Below are positions 1 through 6,110 of a stretch of DNA of 7,893 nt, in pieces. A program made the position numbers and the translations under genes. The stretch lies in assembly GCA_937923365.1 (NCBI GenBank), contig CALAIJ010000301.1:1-7893 (forward strand). Reading direction: 5' to 3'. Numbering within the stretch: the first letter of the stretch is position 1; each line of letters begins with the position of its first letter. The notes below the pieces were generated by a model that saw only the letters and a list, made by a program, of their open reading frames with translations, made no database searches and was not told the origin of the DNA. Source of the DNA: an uncultured Sulfitobacter sp. (GTDB lineage Bacteria > Pseudomonadota > Alphaproteobacteria > Rhodobacterales > Rhodobacteraceae).

Positions 1-456
1 CCCTGATTTGCCACCATCCTTAAGAACGACGCGCAAACCGCTGATCTCCATGGATTTATCGACAGCCTTGGTCATGTCGTAGACCGTCAGCCCCGCGACC
101 GACGCCGCGGTGAGTGCTTCCATCTCAACGCCGGTCTGGCCAGTGGTTTTCAATGTTGCGGTGATGCGCACACCGGGCAGGTCCGCGTCCAGTTCCAGAT
201 CAACGCTGACTTTGGTGATGGGCAGCGGATGGCACAGCGGGATCAGATCGGAGGTGCGCTTGGCCGCCATGATACCGGCCAGCCGCGCAACCCCAAGAAC
301 GTCACCCTTCTTGGCACGGCCTTCTTCAATGATATCATAGGTTTCGCGCTGCATCTTGATGTAGTTTTCCGCGATGGCGATCCGCGCAGTTACAGCCTTG
401 TCCGAGACATCGACCATCTGCGCGTTGCCTTGGGCATCCAGATGCGTGAGGGCCAT
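1..456 (-). CDS. moaC: Cyclic pyranopterin monophosphate synthase MoaC (3' end cut by window edge)
   Basis: MoaC acts in the cytoplasm early in molybdenum cofactor synthesis, converting the cyclic GTP product made by MoaA into cyclic pyranopterin monophosphate. The visible 152 codons start at ATG 456-454 and stay open to base 1. The family signatures are plain: [13 protein letters not shown] at residues 66-78, [16 protein letters not shown] at about 108-123, and [10 protein letters not shown] at 126-135. By comparison with E. coli MoaC the active-site residues K50, H76, D127 and K130 are all present. E. coli MoaC has about 161 residues, so only a few C-terminal ones are missing. The gene follows trpC with one base between the TAG stop and the ATG. 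A GGGGGG run at 464-469, inside the end of trpC, lies 7 bases upstream and may serve as the ribosome binding site. Its place after trpC fits the usual rhodobacterial order. The identification is close to certain. Confidence 0.97.
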   Translation of the reverse strand, partial: MALTHLDAQGNAQMVDVSDKAVTARIAIAENYIKMQRETYDIIEEGRAKKGDVLGVARLAGIMAAKRTSDLIPLCHPLPITKVSVDLELDADLPGVRITATLKTTGQTGVEMEALTAASVAGLTVYDMTKAVDKSMEISGLRVVLKDGGKSG

Positions 457-457
457 G

Positions 458-1270
458 CTACATCCCCCCGGCAGTGAGCGGATTGGCAAGCAGATCACGT
501 GTGGCCTGTGCTACATCCGCCTGCCGCATCAGGCTTTCGCCAATCAGGAATGTGCGGGCACCATACATCGCCATATCGGCCAGATCCTGTGGGCCGCTCA
601 GGCCGGATTCGCTGACGATCATCCGGTCGGCAGGCACCAGCTTTGACAGGGTGCGCGTAGTGTCCAGCGTCGTCTCGAAGGTCTTGAGATTACGGTTGTT
701 GATCCCCATCAAGCGGCTTTTGAGGGCCGTGGCGCGCTCCAGTTCTTCGGCGTCATGCACTTCGATCAGCGTGTCCATGCCCCAATCGGTGGCGGCGGCC
801 TCAAGCTCCTGCGCCTGGGCGTCAGAGACGGAGGCCATGATGATCAAAATGCAGTCCGCCCCCAGGCTGCGCGCCTCGGCCACCTGATAGGTGTCATACA
901 TGAAATCCTTGCGCAACGCGGGCAGGTCGCAGGCCGCGCGGGCCTCGGTCAGAAAGGCTTTGGCGCCTTGAAAACTCGGCGTGTCGGTCAGCACGGAAAG
1001 GCATGTGGCCCCACCCGCCGCATAGGCCGCGGCCAAGGTGGCGGGGTCAAAGTCTTCGCGGATCAACCCTTTGGAAGGGCTGGCTTTTTTCACTTCCGCG
1101 ATCAGAGCGTACCCCTCGCGGGAGGCATCATGCAGCGCATCGGCAAAGCCGCGCACGGGGGAGGCGGCACGCGCCTCTGCCTCGACCTCCGACAGCGGTT
1201 TGGCGGCCTTATCGGCGGCCACTTCCTCAAGCTTGTAGGCTTTGATTTTATCTAGGACGGTTTGGGTCAT
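458..1270 (-). CDS. trpC: Indole-3-glycerol phosphate synthase TrpC
   Basis: This cytoplasmic TIM-barrel enzyme closes the indole ring, turning 1-(2-carboxyphenylamino)-1-deoxyribulose 5-phosphate into indole-3-glycerol phosphate. The 270-residue product has the normal single-function length, with no fused PRAI (TrpF) domain. Visible motifs are [13 protein letters not shown] (56-68, with E59 and K61), [12 protein letters not shown] (119-130, with K121), TLIEVH (167-172, with E170), GINNRNL (189-195) and VSESGLS (219-225, with S222). The spacing of E59/K61/K121/E170/N191/S222 matches the catalytic set known from Sulfolobus IGPS. The ATG at 1270 follows the ung stop after a single base. A strong GGAGG (read from CCTCC at 1277-1281) sits 6 bases upstream and overlaps the last codons of ung. 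moaC follows after one base. No irregularity is seen in the gene itself. Confidence 0.97.
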   Translation of the reverse strand: MTQTVLDKIKAYKLEEVAADKAAKPLSEVEAEARAASPVRGFADALHDASREGYALIAEVKKASPSKGLIREDFDPATLAAAYAAGGATCLSVLTDTPSFQGAKAFLTEARAACDLPALRKDFMYDTYQVAEARSLGADCILIIMASVSDAQAQELEAAATDWGMDTLIEVHDAEELERATALKSRLMGINNRNLKTFETTLDTTRTLSKLVPADRMIVSESGLSGPQDLADMAMYGARTFLIGESLMRQADVAQATRDLLANPLTAGGM

Positions 1271-1271
1271 G

Positions 1272-1934
1272 TCAGGCCTCCGGATCGCACCAGTTTATGG
1301 GCGTTTGGCCCGTGCTGCGCAACCACGCATTGGTGCGGCTGAACGGGGCGGAGCCGAAAAAACCGCGATAGACGGACAATGGCGACGGGTGGGCGGTTTC
1401 CAGTTTGAAATTCCGGGTGGCGTCCACCGCTGCCGCCGCCTTTTGGGCAGGTCCCCCCCAAAGCAGATAGGCACGGGGGCGATCCGCCAAATGGGCCAGA
1501 ACCTGCGCGGTAAGCACCTGCCACCCCAGCTTGGCATGGCCCTTGGCGCGGCCTTGCGGCACGGTCAGGATGGTGTTCAGCAGTAAGACCCCCTGATCGG
1601 CCCAATCGCCCAGATCGGTACGCGTGCGGGTAAGATCAAGATCACTTTGCAGCTCTTTGAAAATGTTGCCAAGGCTATCAAGCCGGCCGCCAAAGTCACG
1701 GGTGATGGAAAAGGCCAACCCATCCGCTTTGCCCGCCGTGTGGTAGGGGTCCTGACCAAGAATCACGACCTTCACGTCATCAGGCTGCGCGCGCTCAAGG
1801 GCGGCAAAGACCTGATGCGAGGGCGGATAAACGGGCGATGTTTCTGCGGCTAGGGTGGCCTCGATCCGTGGCAGGGTATCGGTGAAAAAGGGCAATTCAG
1901 CCCAATCGCCCAACCGCCCCAGATCAAAAGTCAT
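1272..1934 (-). CDS. ung: Uracil-DNA glycosylase, family 1 (Ung)
   Basis: Ung removes uracil from DNA, arising from cytosine deamination or dUTP misincorporation, and so starts base excision repair. The product has 220 residues, the usual length. Hallmarks are GQDPYH at 60-65 with the water-activating D62, DGLAFS at 71-76 with stacking F75, LLLNTILTV at 117-125 with uracil-reading N120, and HPSPLS at 182-187 with H182 and the DNA-intercalating leucine, followed by YRGFFG. The segment that usually reads PPSL before N-(I/M)-(F/Y)-KEL is here LDSL (85-88), so the proline pair of the DNA-compressing loop is absent. The ATG at 1934 overlaps the trpD stop as ATGA, with no strong ribosome binding site, which suggests translational coupling. 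The stop lies one base before trpC, and the gene's last bases hold the trpC ribosome binding site. It is a repair gene inside a tryptophan operon. Confidence 0.96.
   Translation of the reverse strand: MTFDLGRLGDWAELPFFTDTLPRIEATLAAETSPVYPPSHQVFAALERAQPDDVKVVILGQDPYHTAGKADGLAFSITRDFGGRLDSLGNIFKELQSDLDLTRTRTDLGDWADQGVLLLNTILTVPQGRAKGHAKLGWQVLTAQVLAHLADRPRAYLLWGGPAQKAAAAVDATRNFKLETAHPSPLSVYRGFFGSAPFSRTNAWLRSTGQTPINWCDPEA
1277..1281 (-). promoter_or_regulatory. Ribosome binding site of trpC inside the end of ung
   Basis: On the minus strand this reads GGAGG, 6 bases before the trpC ATG. It is the clearest Shine-Dalgarno sequence of the trpG-to-moaC operon. It lets trpC be translated independently even though the upstream gene ends only one base before the start. 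It is part of a 12-base string that also occurs between genes at 6067-6078. Confidence 0.8.
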
Positions 1935-2947
1935 TTGCGTTGGCTGACAGCGGCCACAGCGGTGATTTTGGCACGCGCAGCACCGGAATCGATGCTCTCG
2001 CGGGCCATGTCCACGCCGGTTTTCAGATCAGCGGCCGCATCTGCCACGACCAGTGCCGCGGCCGTGTTCAACAGCACTGCATCGCGGTACGCGGAGGGCG
2101 TGCCATCCAGCAAGGCGTTGAAATCACGTGCGTTCTCTTCGGGCGTGCCGCCGATGATGTCTTCGAACGGATGCACGGGCAGCCCTGCCTCTTCGGGGTG
2201 CAGCTCAAAATCGGTGACCGTGCCTGCGTCCAGTCCGGCAACCCAGCTGACGCCAGTGATGGTCAACTCGTCCGTGCCGTCGGAGCCGTGGACAAGCCAT
2301 GCTTTCTCGGACCCCAACGCCCCCAGTGTCTCAGCCATAGGGCGGATCAACGCGCGCGAAAACGCGCCCGTGAGCTGGCGTTTGACGCCTGCAGGATTGG
2401 TGAGCGGCCCAAGAATGTTAAAGATGGTGCGGGTGCCCAGTTCCGACCGCGTGGGCATCACGTGGGCAATCGCGGGGTGGTGCATGGGCGCCATCATAAA
2501 GCCAATGCCGGCCTCTGCCAGTTCGCGTTCGACGACATCGGCGCCAACCATGACGTTGATGCCCATCTGGCCCAAAGCATCTGCAGCACCCGACTTGGAC
2601 GACAGATTGCGGTTGCCATGTTTGGCCACGGTAACGCCCGCGCCTGCGGTCACAAAGGCCGTGGCGGTAGAGATGTTCAATGTGCCCTTGCCGTCACCCC
2701 CCGTGCCCACGATATCCATCGCGCCGGCAGGGGCCTTTACGGCGTTGCATTTGGCGCGCATGACGCTGGCGGCGGCGGCGTATTCATCAACCGTCTCGCC
2801 GCGGGTGCGCAGGGCCATCAGCAGGCCCCCGATCTGGCTGGGTGTGGCTTCCCCGTCAAAAAGGATCTGGAAGGCCTCGACCGCTTGGTCCGGTGTCAGC
2901 GGCCCGTTTGCGGCAGCATCAATGAGGGGTTTGAGCGCGTCACTCAT
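1931..2947 (-). CDS. trpD: Anthranilate phosphoribosyltransferase TrpD
   Basis: TrpD joins anthranilate to PRPP, giving phosphoribosyl-anthranilate, the second step of the tryptophan branch. The 338-residue length is normal for the stand-alone enzyme. It shows the small helical N-terminal domain (about 1-70) and then the nucleoside-phosphorylase-like fold. PRPP and metal motifs are [14 protein letters not shown] (81-94), [15 protein letters not shown] (109-123) and DGTDE (223-227), the last with the acidic metal ligands D226/E227. HHP at 156-158 and [16 protein letters not shown] at 167-182 are the usual anthranilate-site segments. The ATG overlaps the trpG stop (ATGA). A moderate AAGGTG lies a few bases upstream within trpG. 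At its other end the stop overlaps the start of ung. I see no truncation or missing key residue. Confidence 0.97.
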   Translation of the reverse strand: MSDALKPLIDAAANGPLTPDQAVEAFQILFDGEATPSQIGGLLMALRTRGETVDEYAAAASVMRAKCNAVKAPAGAMDIVGTGGDGKGTLNISTATAFVTAGAGVTVAKHGNRNLSSKSGAADALGQMGINVMVGADVVERELAEAGIGFMMAPMHHPAIAHVMPTRSELGTRTIFNILGPLTNPAGVKRQLTGAFSRALIRPMAETLGALGSEKAWLVHGSDGTDELTITGVSWVAGLDAGTVTDFELHPEEAGLPVHPFEDIIGGTPEENARDFNALLDGTPSAYRDAVLLNTAAALVVADAAADLKTGVDMARESIDSGAARAKITAVAAVSQRK

Positions 2948-3525
2948 GCAGGCACCTTCATGGTATCGAGGAAATTCTGGAGCATGGCGTGACCATGCTC
3001 GGAGCGGATGGATTCGGGGTGGAACTGCACACCGTGCAGCGGCAAATCACGGTGTTGCAGGCCCATGATCATGCCGTTCTCAAGCTCGGCTGTGATTTCC
3101 AGACAAACGGGCAGGCTTTCGCGTTCGACCACCAATGAATGGTAGCGTGTCGCGGCAAAAGGCGACGGCAAGCCTTTGAAAACGCCTTTGTCTTTGTGAT
3201 GCATCTGGCCCAATTTGCCGTGCACAATCTCGCCTGCGCGGACGACTTTTCCGCCCATGGCCTGACCCAGCGTCTGGTGGCCCAGACATACGCCTAGCAG
3301 CGGAATGCGTGCATCGGCAGCCGCCATGGTCAGATCAAGGCAGATGCCCGCCTGATCCGGATCACAAGGACCCGGTGACAGCAGAATGCCCGAAGGGCGC
3401 ATTGCCAGCGCATCAGCAACACTCAGCCGATCATTGCGGTGTACCGTGACATCCGCGCCAAGTCCGCCCAGATAATGTACAAGGTTATAGGTAAAGCTGT
3501 CGTAATTATCGATTAGCAGCAACAT
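2944..3525 (-). CDS. trpG: Anthranilate synthase glutamine amidotransferase subunit TrpG (possible dual TrpG/PabA)
   Basis: This class I glutamine amidotransferase releases ammonia from glutamine and passes it to TrpE, which makes anthranilate from chorismate. In many bacteria the same subunit also serves aminodeoxychorismate synthase in folate synthesis; nothing here decides that. The 193-residue product begins [15 protein letters not shown], the standard N-terminus, so ATG 3525 is preferred. The frame stays open further upstream to 3900 but that extension has no amidotransferase sequence. An in-frame ATG at 3534 would add three residues and cannot be excluded. Motifs are [12 protein letters not shown] (49-60), GVCLGHQ (78-84, nucleophile C80), HGK (102-104) and HPES (169-172, H169 and E171 completing the triad). 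It is the first gene of the operon and overlaps trpD. Its partner trpE lies about 3.6 kb upstream on the same strand. Confidence 0.95.
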   Translation of the reverse strand: MLLLIDNYDSFTYNLVHYLGGLGADVTVHRNDRLSVADALAMRPSGILLSPGPCDPDQAGICLDLTMAAADARIPLLGVCLGHQTLGQAMGGKVVRAGEIVHGKLGQMHHKDKGVFKGLPSPFAATRYHSLVVERESLPVCLEITAELENGMIMGLQHRDLPLHGVQFHPESIRSEHGHAMLQNFLDTMKVPA

Positions 3526-3598
3526 GGGCAGCATTTCTTTTGTCGTGCCCGTGTTAGGGCTAGAGAAACCCCCGAAGGGCGGGATATAGTCGCGGCAT

Positions 3599-3627
3599 AC
3601 ATGTTCAGGCTTGAGCGCGCACGTCAA
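3599..3627 (-). promoter_or_regulatory. Candidate sigma-70-type promoter for the trpG operon
   Basis: On the minus strand TTGACG (3627-3622) agrees with the -35 consensus at five of six bases. It is followed after 17 bases by ACATGT (3604-3599), a poor -10 box. Transcription would start near 3592 and leave a leader of roughly 65 bases before the trpG ATG. The leader holds no run of Trp codons and no convincing attenuator hairpin. This is an inference from sequence pattern only. Confidence 0.3.
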
Positions 3628-3691
3628 GTGGTCGCCAACGAGCCATACAAGGGCAGGGCTGCATAGCAGGCAGCGGACACAGGCATTTGAC

Positions 3692-3697
3692 GGGAGA
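3692..3697 (+). promoter_or_regulatory. Ribosome binding site fixing the start of the deacetylase-like gene
   Basis: GGGAGA lies 6 bases before ATG 3704. The frame is open upstream to an earlier start at 3611, but only ATG 3704 has a good ribosome binding site, and only from there does the protein begin with a normal membrane anchor. Confidence 0.75.
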
Positions 3698-3703
3698 AGC
3701 GAT

Positions 3704-5395
3704 ATGGCACGCGGATTTCTGAGCGGGGCAATCTTGGGCGGAGTGATCGGTGTTGGGGCGACGGGCGTGGCCTCTGTGCTGGCCCCTTTGCCGAACCCGC
3801 CGCGGGTCTCCGACACGGCACCCCAAGCGGTCACGGTGGCCGCTGTGCCCGTCGAAGATGTGAGCGAAGCGCGCTCTGACGCGGATGGCGCCTTGAGCAC
3901 GGATCAAAGTGCCGCACAAACGGTTGCACCTGATCCTGACACGCTCGAGACGCTGGACACCGCCGCACTGGCCCCCGCTGTGCAGCCGGACGCCGGAAAT
4001 GCGCAGACAGCGCTGGCCCAACCCGCCGACACCAGCCAAGCAAGCAGTGTGGCCGTCACACCGGACGCGCCGGTCTTGCCCACGCCGCAGGCACTGGCGC
4101 CGATGGAGCCGCAAGCGGTGGATGACGTCACCATCAGCACAGAACCCGCAGCGCGCCCTCTGCCGAAAGCGATCGAAGAGGCAACCCTTGAGGATGACGG
4201 ACCGGCCGCGCCGGAAGAGGACAGCGCGGGTCCCGCACAGCCGGTCACCTCGGACGCGCCTGTGGCGGCGGATGAGCAGGAGATCGTCATCGCAGATGCA
4301 GAGCAACCTGCTGAAATGGCGCAAGACGTTGAAGCGGCGGAAGGCACCACGCCATCCGAGGCAGATGGGGATACGTCGGATACAACGTTAACCGAACAGG
4401 TCGTAAGCGTCGTGCCCGACGCAGAGGTCCCGCAGCCGGAGGCCGATGCAGAACAGGCTGAAGCAGATCAGGCCGAGACTGCCGTGCCGCAGCCTGACCA
4501 GACAGATGCGGGCACCGAGGACACCCAGCAAGTCGCTGTGGTGCAACGTCCACAGATCGGCACGCCCGTCGGCACGCTGACTGATCGTGAGACGGATACA
4601 GGGGTCACAATTCGGCGCCCCAGCAGCAATACGTTGGGGCAGGTCGATAGCACCGAAGCGGAGGCCGAGGTCGTCACAGAGACCGCCGCCGCCGCACCGG
4701 ACAGCGATCCGCGCCCCGTCAAAAGGTTCTCGCAGGAGTTTGTGGATCCCGGCGACAAGCCTTTGATGGCCATCGTGCTGGTGGATGACGGCAGTTCTGC
4801 CGTGACCGGAGCCGCCGGCATCGCAGCCTTGCGCAGCTTTCCCTATCCGCTCAGCTTTGCCGTGGACGCGAGCCTTGCCGACGCCGAAGAGCGCATGACA
4901 ATCTACCGCAACGAAGGGTTTGAAGTGCTTGCCATGGTCGACCTGCCCGAAGGCGCTGTGGCCACGGATGCAGAAACGGCTTTCGGGGCGATCTTGCCGC
5001 AACTTCCTCAGATCGTGGGCGTTCTGGAAGGCACCAAAGGGGGGCTGCAAAGCTCACGAGAAGTGGCCGATCAGGTGACGTCCATCTTGCAACAGACCGG
5101 ACACGGATTGGTCACACAAGCGCGGGGGCTGAACACGATGCCCAAGCTTGCACGCAAAGAGGGCGTGCCAGCCGATCCGGTGTTCCGCGACTTTGACGGC
5201 AAGGGTCAGAACGCACGGGTGATCCGCCGGTTCCTGGATCAAGCGGCGTTCAAGGCTGGACAGGAAGGTGCAGTGGTCATGTTGGGACGGATGCGGCCCG
5301 ATACGATTTCAGCGCTGCTGCTGTGGGGATTGCAGGACCGCGCAGGCAAAGTGGCTTTGGCGCCTGTGTCTGCCGTGCTGCTGCGCGACGGATAA
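3704..5395 (+). CDS. Membrane-anchored divergent polysaccharide deacetylase-like protein (YibQ/DUF610 type), probably without deacetylase activity
   Basis: The product has 563 residues. Residues 1-32 (MARGFLSGAILGGVIGVGA and on) form one Gly-rich hydrophobic segment, either an uncleaved anchor or a signal sequence, which puts the rest in the periplasm. Residues about 33-351 are a low-complexity linker rich in Ala, Pro, Asp, Glu, Gln, Thr and Val, nearly without Cys, Trp or aromatics, and probably disordered. Residues about 352-563 resemble the divergent polysaccharide deacetylase family: MAIVLVDDGSS (355-365), EVLAMVDLPEG (407-417), VFRDFDG (493-499), MLGRMRPDT (526-534) and APVSAVLL (553-560) line up with IAIVIDD, EVLIHLPM, VFLDD, IGHPHP and the final LVPVSEL-like strand of YibQ proteins. 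The family histidines in HLP, NNHMG and GHP are replaced (D413, the 440-446 segment, R529). Enzyme activity is therefore doubtful, and a structural or regulatory envelope role is a guess. It is transcribed divergently from trpG and convergently with the gene ending at 5481. Confidence 0.8.
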   Translation: MARGFLSGAILGGVIGVGATGVASVLAPLPNPPRVSDTAPQAVTVAAVPVEDVSEARSDADGALSTDQSAAQTVAPDPDTLETLDTAALAPAVQPDAGNAQTALAQPADTSQASSVAVTPDAPVLPTPQALAPMEPQAVDDVTISTEPAARPLPKAIEEATLEDDGPAAPEEDSAGPAQPVTSDAPVAADEQEIVIADAEQPAEMAQDVEAAEGTTPSEADGDTSDTTLTEQVVSVVPDAEVPQPEADAEQAEADQAETAVPQPDQTDAGTEDTQQVAVVQRPQIGTPVGTLTDRETDTGVTIRRPSSNTLGQVDSTEAEAEVVTETAAAAPDSDPRPVKRFSQEFVDPGDKPLMAIVLVDDGSSAVTGAAGIAALRSFPYPLSFAVDASLADAEERMTIYRNEGFEVLAMVDLPEGAVATDAETAFGAILPQLPQIVGVLEGTKGGLQSSREVADQVTSILQQTGHGLVTQARGLNTMPKLARKEGVPADPVFRDFDGKGQNARVIRRFLDQAAFKAGQEGAVVMLGRMRPDTISALLLWGLQDRAGKVALAPVSAVLLRDG

Positions 5396-5398
5396 CAT

Positions 5399-5413
5399 GC
5401 GCGGCGACCGCGC
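5399..5413. terminator. GC-rich hairpin just after the deacetylase-like gene
   Basis: GCGCGG (5399-5404), loop CGA, CCGCGC (5408-5413) form a perfect 6-bp stem starting four bases after the TAA stop. No run of T follows, so it is not a textbook intrinsic terminator. Its position between convergent genes suggests a role in ending or stabilising transcripts. GCGCAG at 5418-5423 could instead pair with CTGCGC at 5381-5386 in the coding end. Confidence 0.4.
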
Positions 5414-5424
5414 CTGGGCGCAGT

Positions 5425-5469
5425 CGATTTCTTCCAAAGAAATCGGTTCGGAATTTTTGGAAAATTCCG
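5425..5469. terminator. Tandem 9-bp hairpins with complementary 3-base loops between convergent genes
   Basis: Hairpin A is CGATTTCTT (5425-5433), loop CCA, AAGAAATCG (5437-5445). Hairpin B is CGGAATTTT (5449-5457), loop TGG, AAAATTCCG (5461-5469). Both stems are perfect and only three bases (GTT) separate them. The loops are reverse complements, and TTCCAAA (5432-5438) could pair with TTTGGAA (5456-5462) as an alternative fold. The element fills most of the 85 bases between two genes pointing at each other, so a bidirectional terminator or 3'-end stabiliser is likely. It lacks a downstream T-run on either strand. It may equally be one copy of a dispersed genomic repeat. Confidence 0.55.
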
Positions 5470-5480
5470 GTGCCTGGCCG

Positions 5481-5981
5481 TCAGGAGGTGCATCCCGACA
5501 AGGCAAGGCGTGCTGTGGCGTCAGCGCCAAATGCAGCACGGCCCGTCGCAGCCCCCATGGCCACGCGCAGTTCCGCGCCTGAAATCTCTGACCCGGTGAC
5601 AGTGATCTCGCGCCCGCCGCCTGTGTCGTCCACGTCGATCGTAAAGGCCACCGACGCGCCCGCACCAAGGCCCGTCAGGTCCAGCGTGACGGCCGTGTCG
5701 CCATCACCTACCCGAGGGGCGTTCCGAAGCGTTTCCCCGCCCGCGACCATTTCGAAGGGTTGGAAGACTTCCACGCCCGCACCAGAGGCGGTCACGTCAA
5801 AGATCAGTCCGGCAGGTGCCGTGCCCAGATCGACGGTCAGGGTCCCGGCAGGCAGCGCGCAATCGCCTGTGTTGGTCAGGGTGAAGCGGTCCTTGGGCGC
5901 GCCTTCGTTGAATTGGGCCGTGACGTCAGCTTGGGCAGACGTGGCGGCCATGAAGCCGAGGGCGATGAGGGGGATACGCAT
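5481..5981 (-). CDS. Small exported beta-rich protein, possibly the family annotated 'aggregation factor core' in roseobacters
   Basis: From ATG 5981 the product has 166 residues. It begins with a short signal peptide, MRIPLIALGFMAATSAQA, with a likely cut after A18 (SAQA, then DVTAQF), so it should be exported to the periplasm or outside. The mature part alternates hydrophobic and Thr/Gly/Asp-rich stretches, as in Ig-like or Calx-beta-type sandwiches (for example FTIDVDDTGGGREITV at 113-128). It has only two cysteines, C41 and C164, which could form a disulfide tying the chain ends together. A good AGGAG lies 8 bases before the start; an in-frame ATG at 6044 would bury the signal peptide and is rejected. 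From memory, similar Rhodobacteraceae proteins are labelled 'aggregation factor core' by resemblance to a sponge protein; that label says little about function. It follows the zinc-enzyme gene on the same strand after 129 bases and may be cotranscribed with it. Confidence 0.75.
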   Translation of the reverse strand: MRIPLIALGFMAATSAQADVTAQFNEGAPKDRFTLTNTGDCALPAGTLTVDLGTAPAGLIFDVTASGAGVEVFQPFEMVAGGETLRNAPRVGDGDTAVTLDLTGLGAGASVAFTIDVDDTGGGREITVTGSEISGAELRVAMGAATGRAAFGADATARLALSGCTS

Positions 5982-5989
5982 ATGAAGAA

Positions 5990-5994
5990 CTCCT
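5990..5994 (-). promoter_or_regulatory. Ribosome binding site of the exported-protein gene
   Basis: On the minus strand this reads AGGAG, 8 bases before ATG 5981, and it decides that start over the upstream ATG at 6044. Directly upstream an imperfect dyad, TTGAC (5995-5999) with GTCAA (6025-6029) around CGGGC/GCCCG (6009-6013/6021-6025), could fold right next to it in the mRNA. Confidence 0.7.
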
Positions 5995-6066
5995 TTGACC
6001 GGAAGTAGCGGGCGACTGTGGCCCGTCAAGGCCGTGGCGTTCATTCGCTTTTGGCGCGCAGAGATT

Positions 6067-6100
6067 TCAGGCCTCCGGCGGGGAATATTCAGGCCAGAAA
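6067..6100. repeat. Intergenic CCTCCGGCGGGGAATATT motif of roseobacter type
   Basis: On the plus strand this 34-base stretch contains GCCTCCGGCGGGG, then the palindrome GAATATTC (6083-6090), then AGGCCAGAAAAA. GGCCT (6070-6074) and AGGCC (6091-6095) can pair around a 16-base loop. It lies in the 129-base gap between the zinc-enzyme gene and the exported-protein gene. I recall closely similar strings (CCTCCGGCGGG, then an A/T-rich block, then an AGAA-type tail) next to many gene ends in Rhodobacteraceae genomes, which is why I call it a dispersed motif. Only one full copy is visible here. Confidence 0.4.
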
Positions 6101-6110
6101 AAGGGGGCGC

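Noticed and set aside
1935..3068. Long plus-strand open frames (377 and 350 codons) opposite trpD and the end of trpG
   Set aside because: They lie wholly antisense to confidently identified genes and resemble no protein family I know; long antisense frames are common in GC-rich DNA.
3526..3600. Tryptophan leader peptide or attenuator before trpG
   Set aside because: The small frame from the ATG near 3602 has no Trp codons, and the best stem (CCCG/CGGG around 3572-3584) is only 4-5 bp.
3611..3703. Earlier start for the deacetylase-like protein
   Set aside because: It would place about 31 polar residues before the hydrophobic anchor and has no good ribosome binding site, unlike ATG 3704 with GGGAGA.
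3526..3900. N-terminal extension of trpG open to 3900
   Set aside because: The added residues have no amidotransferase sequence, overlap the divergent gene's start and lack a ribosome binding site; [11 protein letters not shown] is the normal TrpG start.
3800..4756. Possible tandem protein repeat in the acidic linker
   Set aside because: The bias is in composition; I could not find a repeating unit of constant length.
5982..6044. Upstream ATG at 6044 for the exported protein
   Set aside because: It would put 21 residues ahead of a well-formed signal peptide, while ATG 5981 has AGGAG at proper distance.
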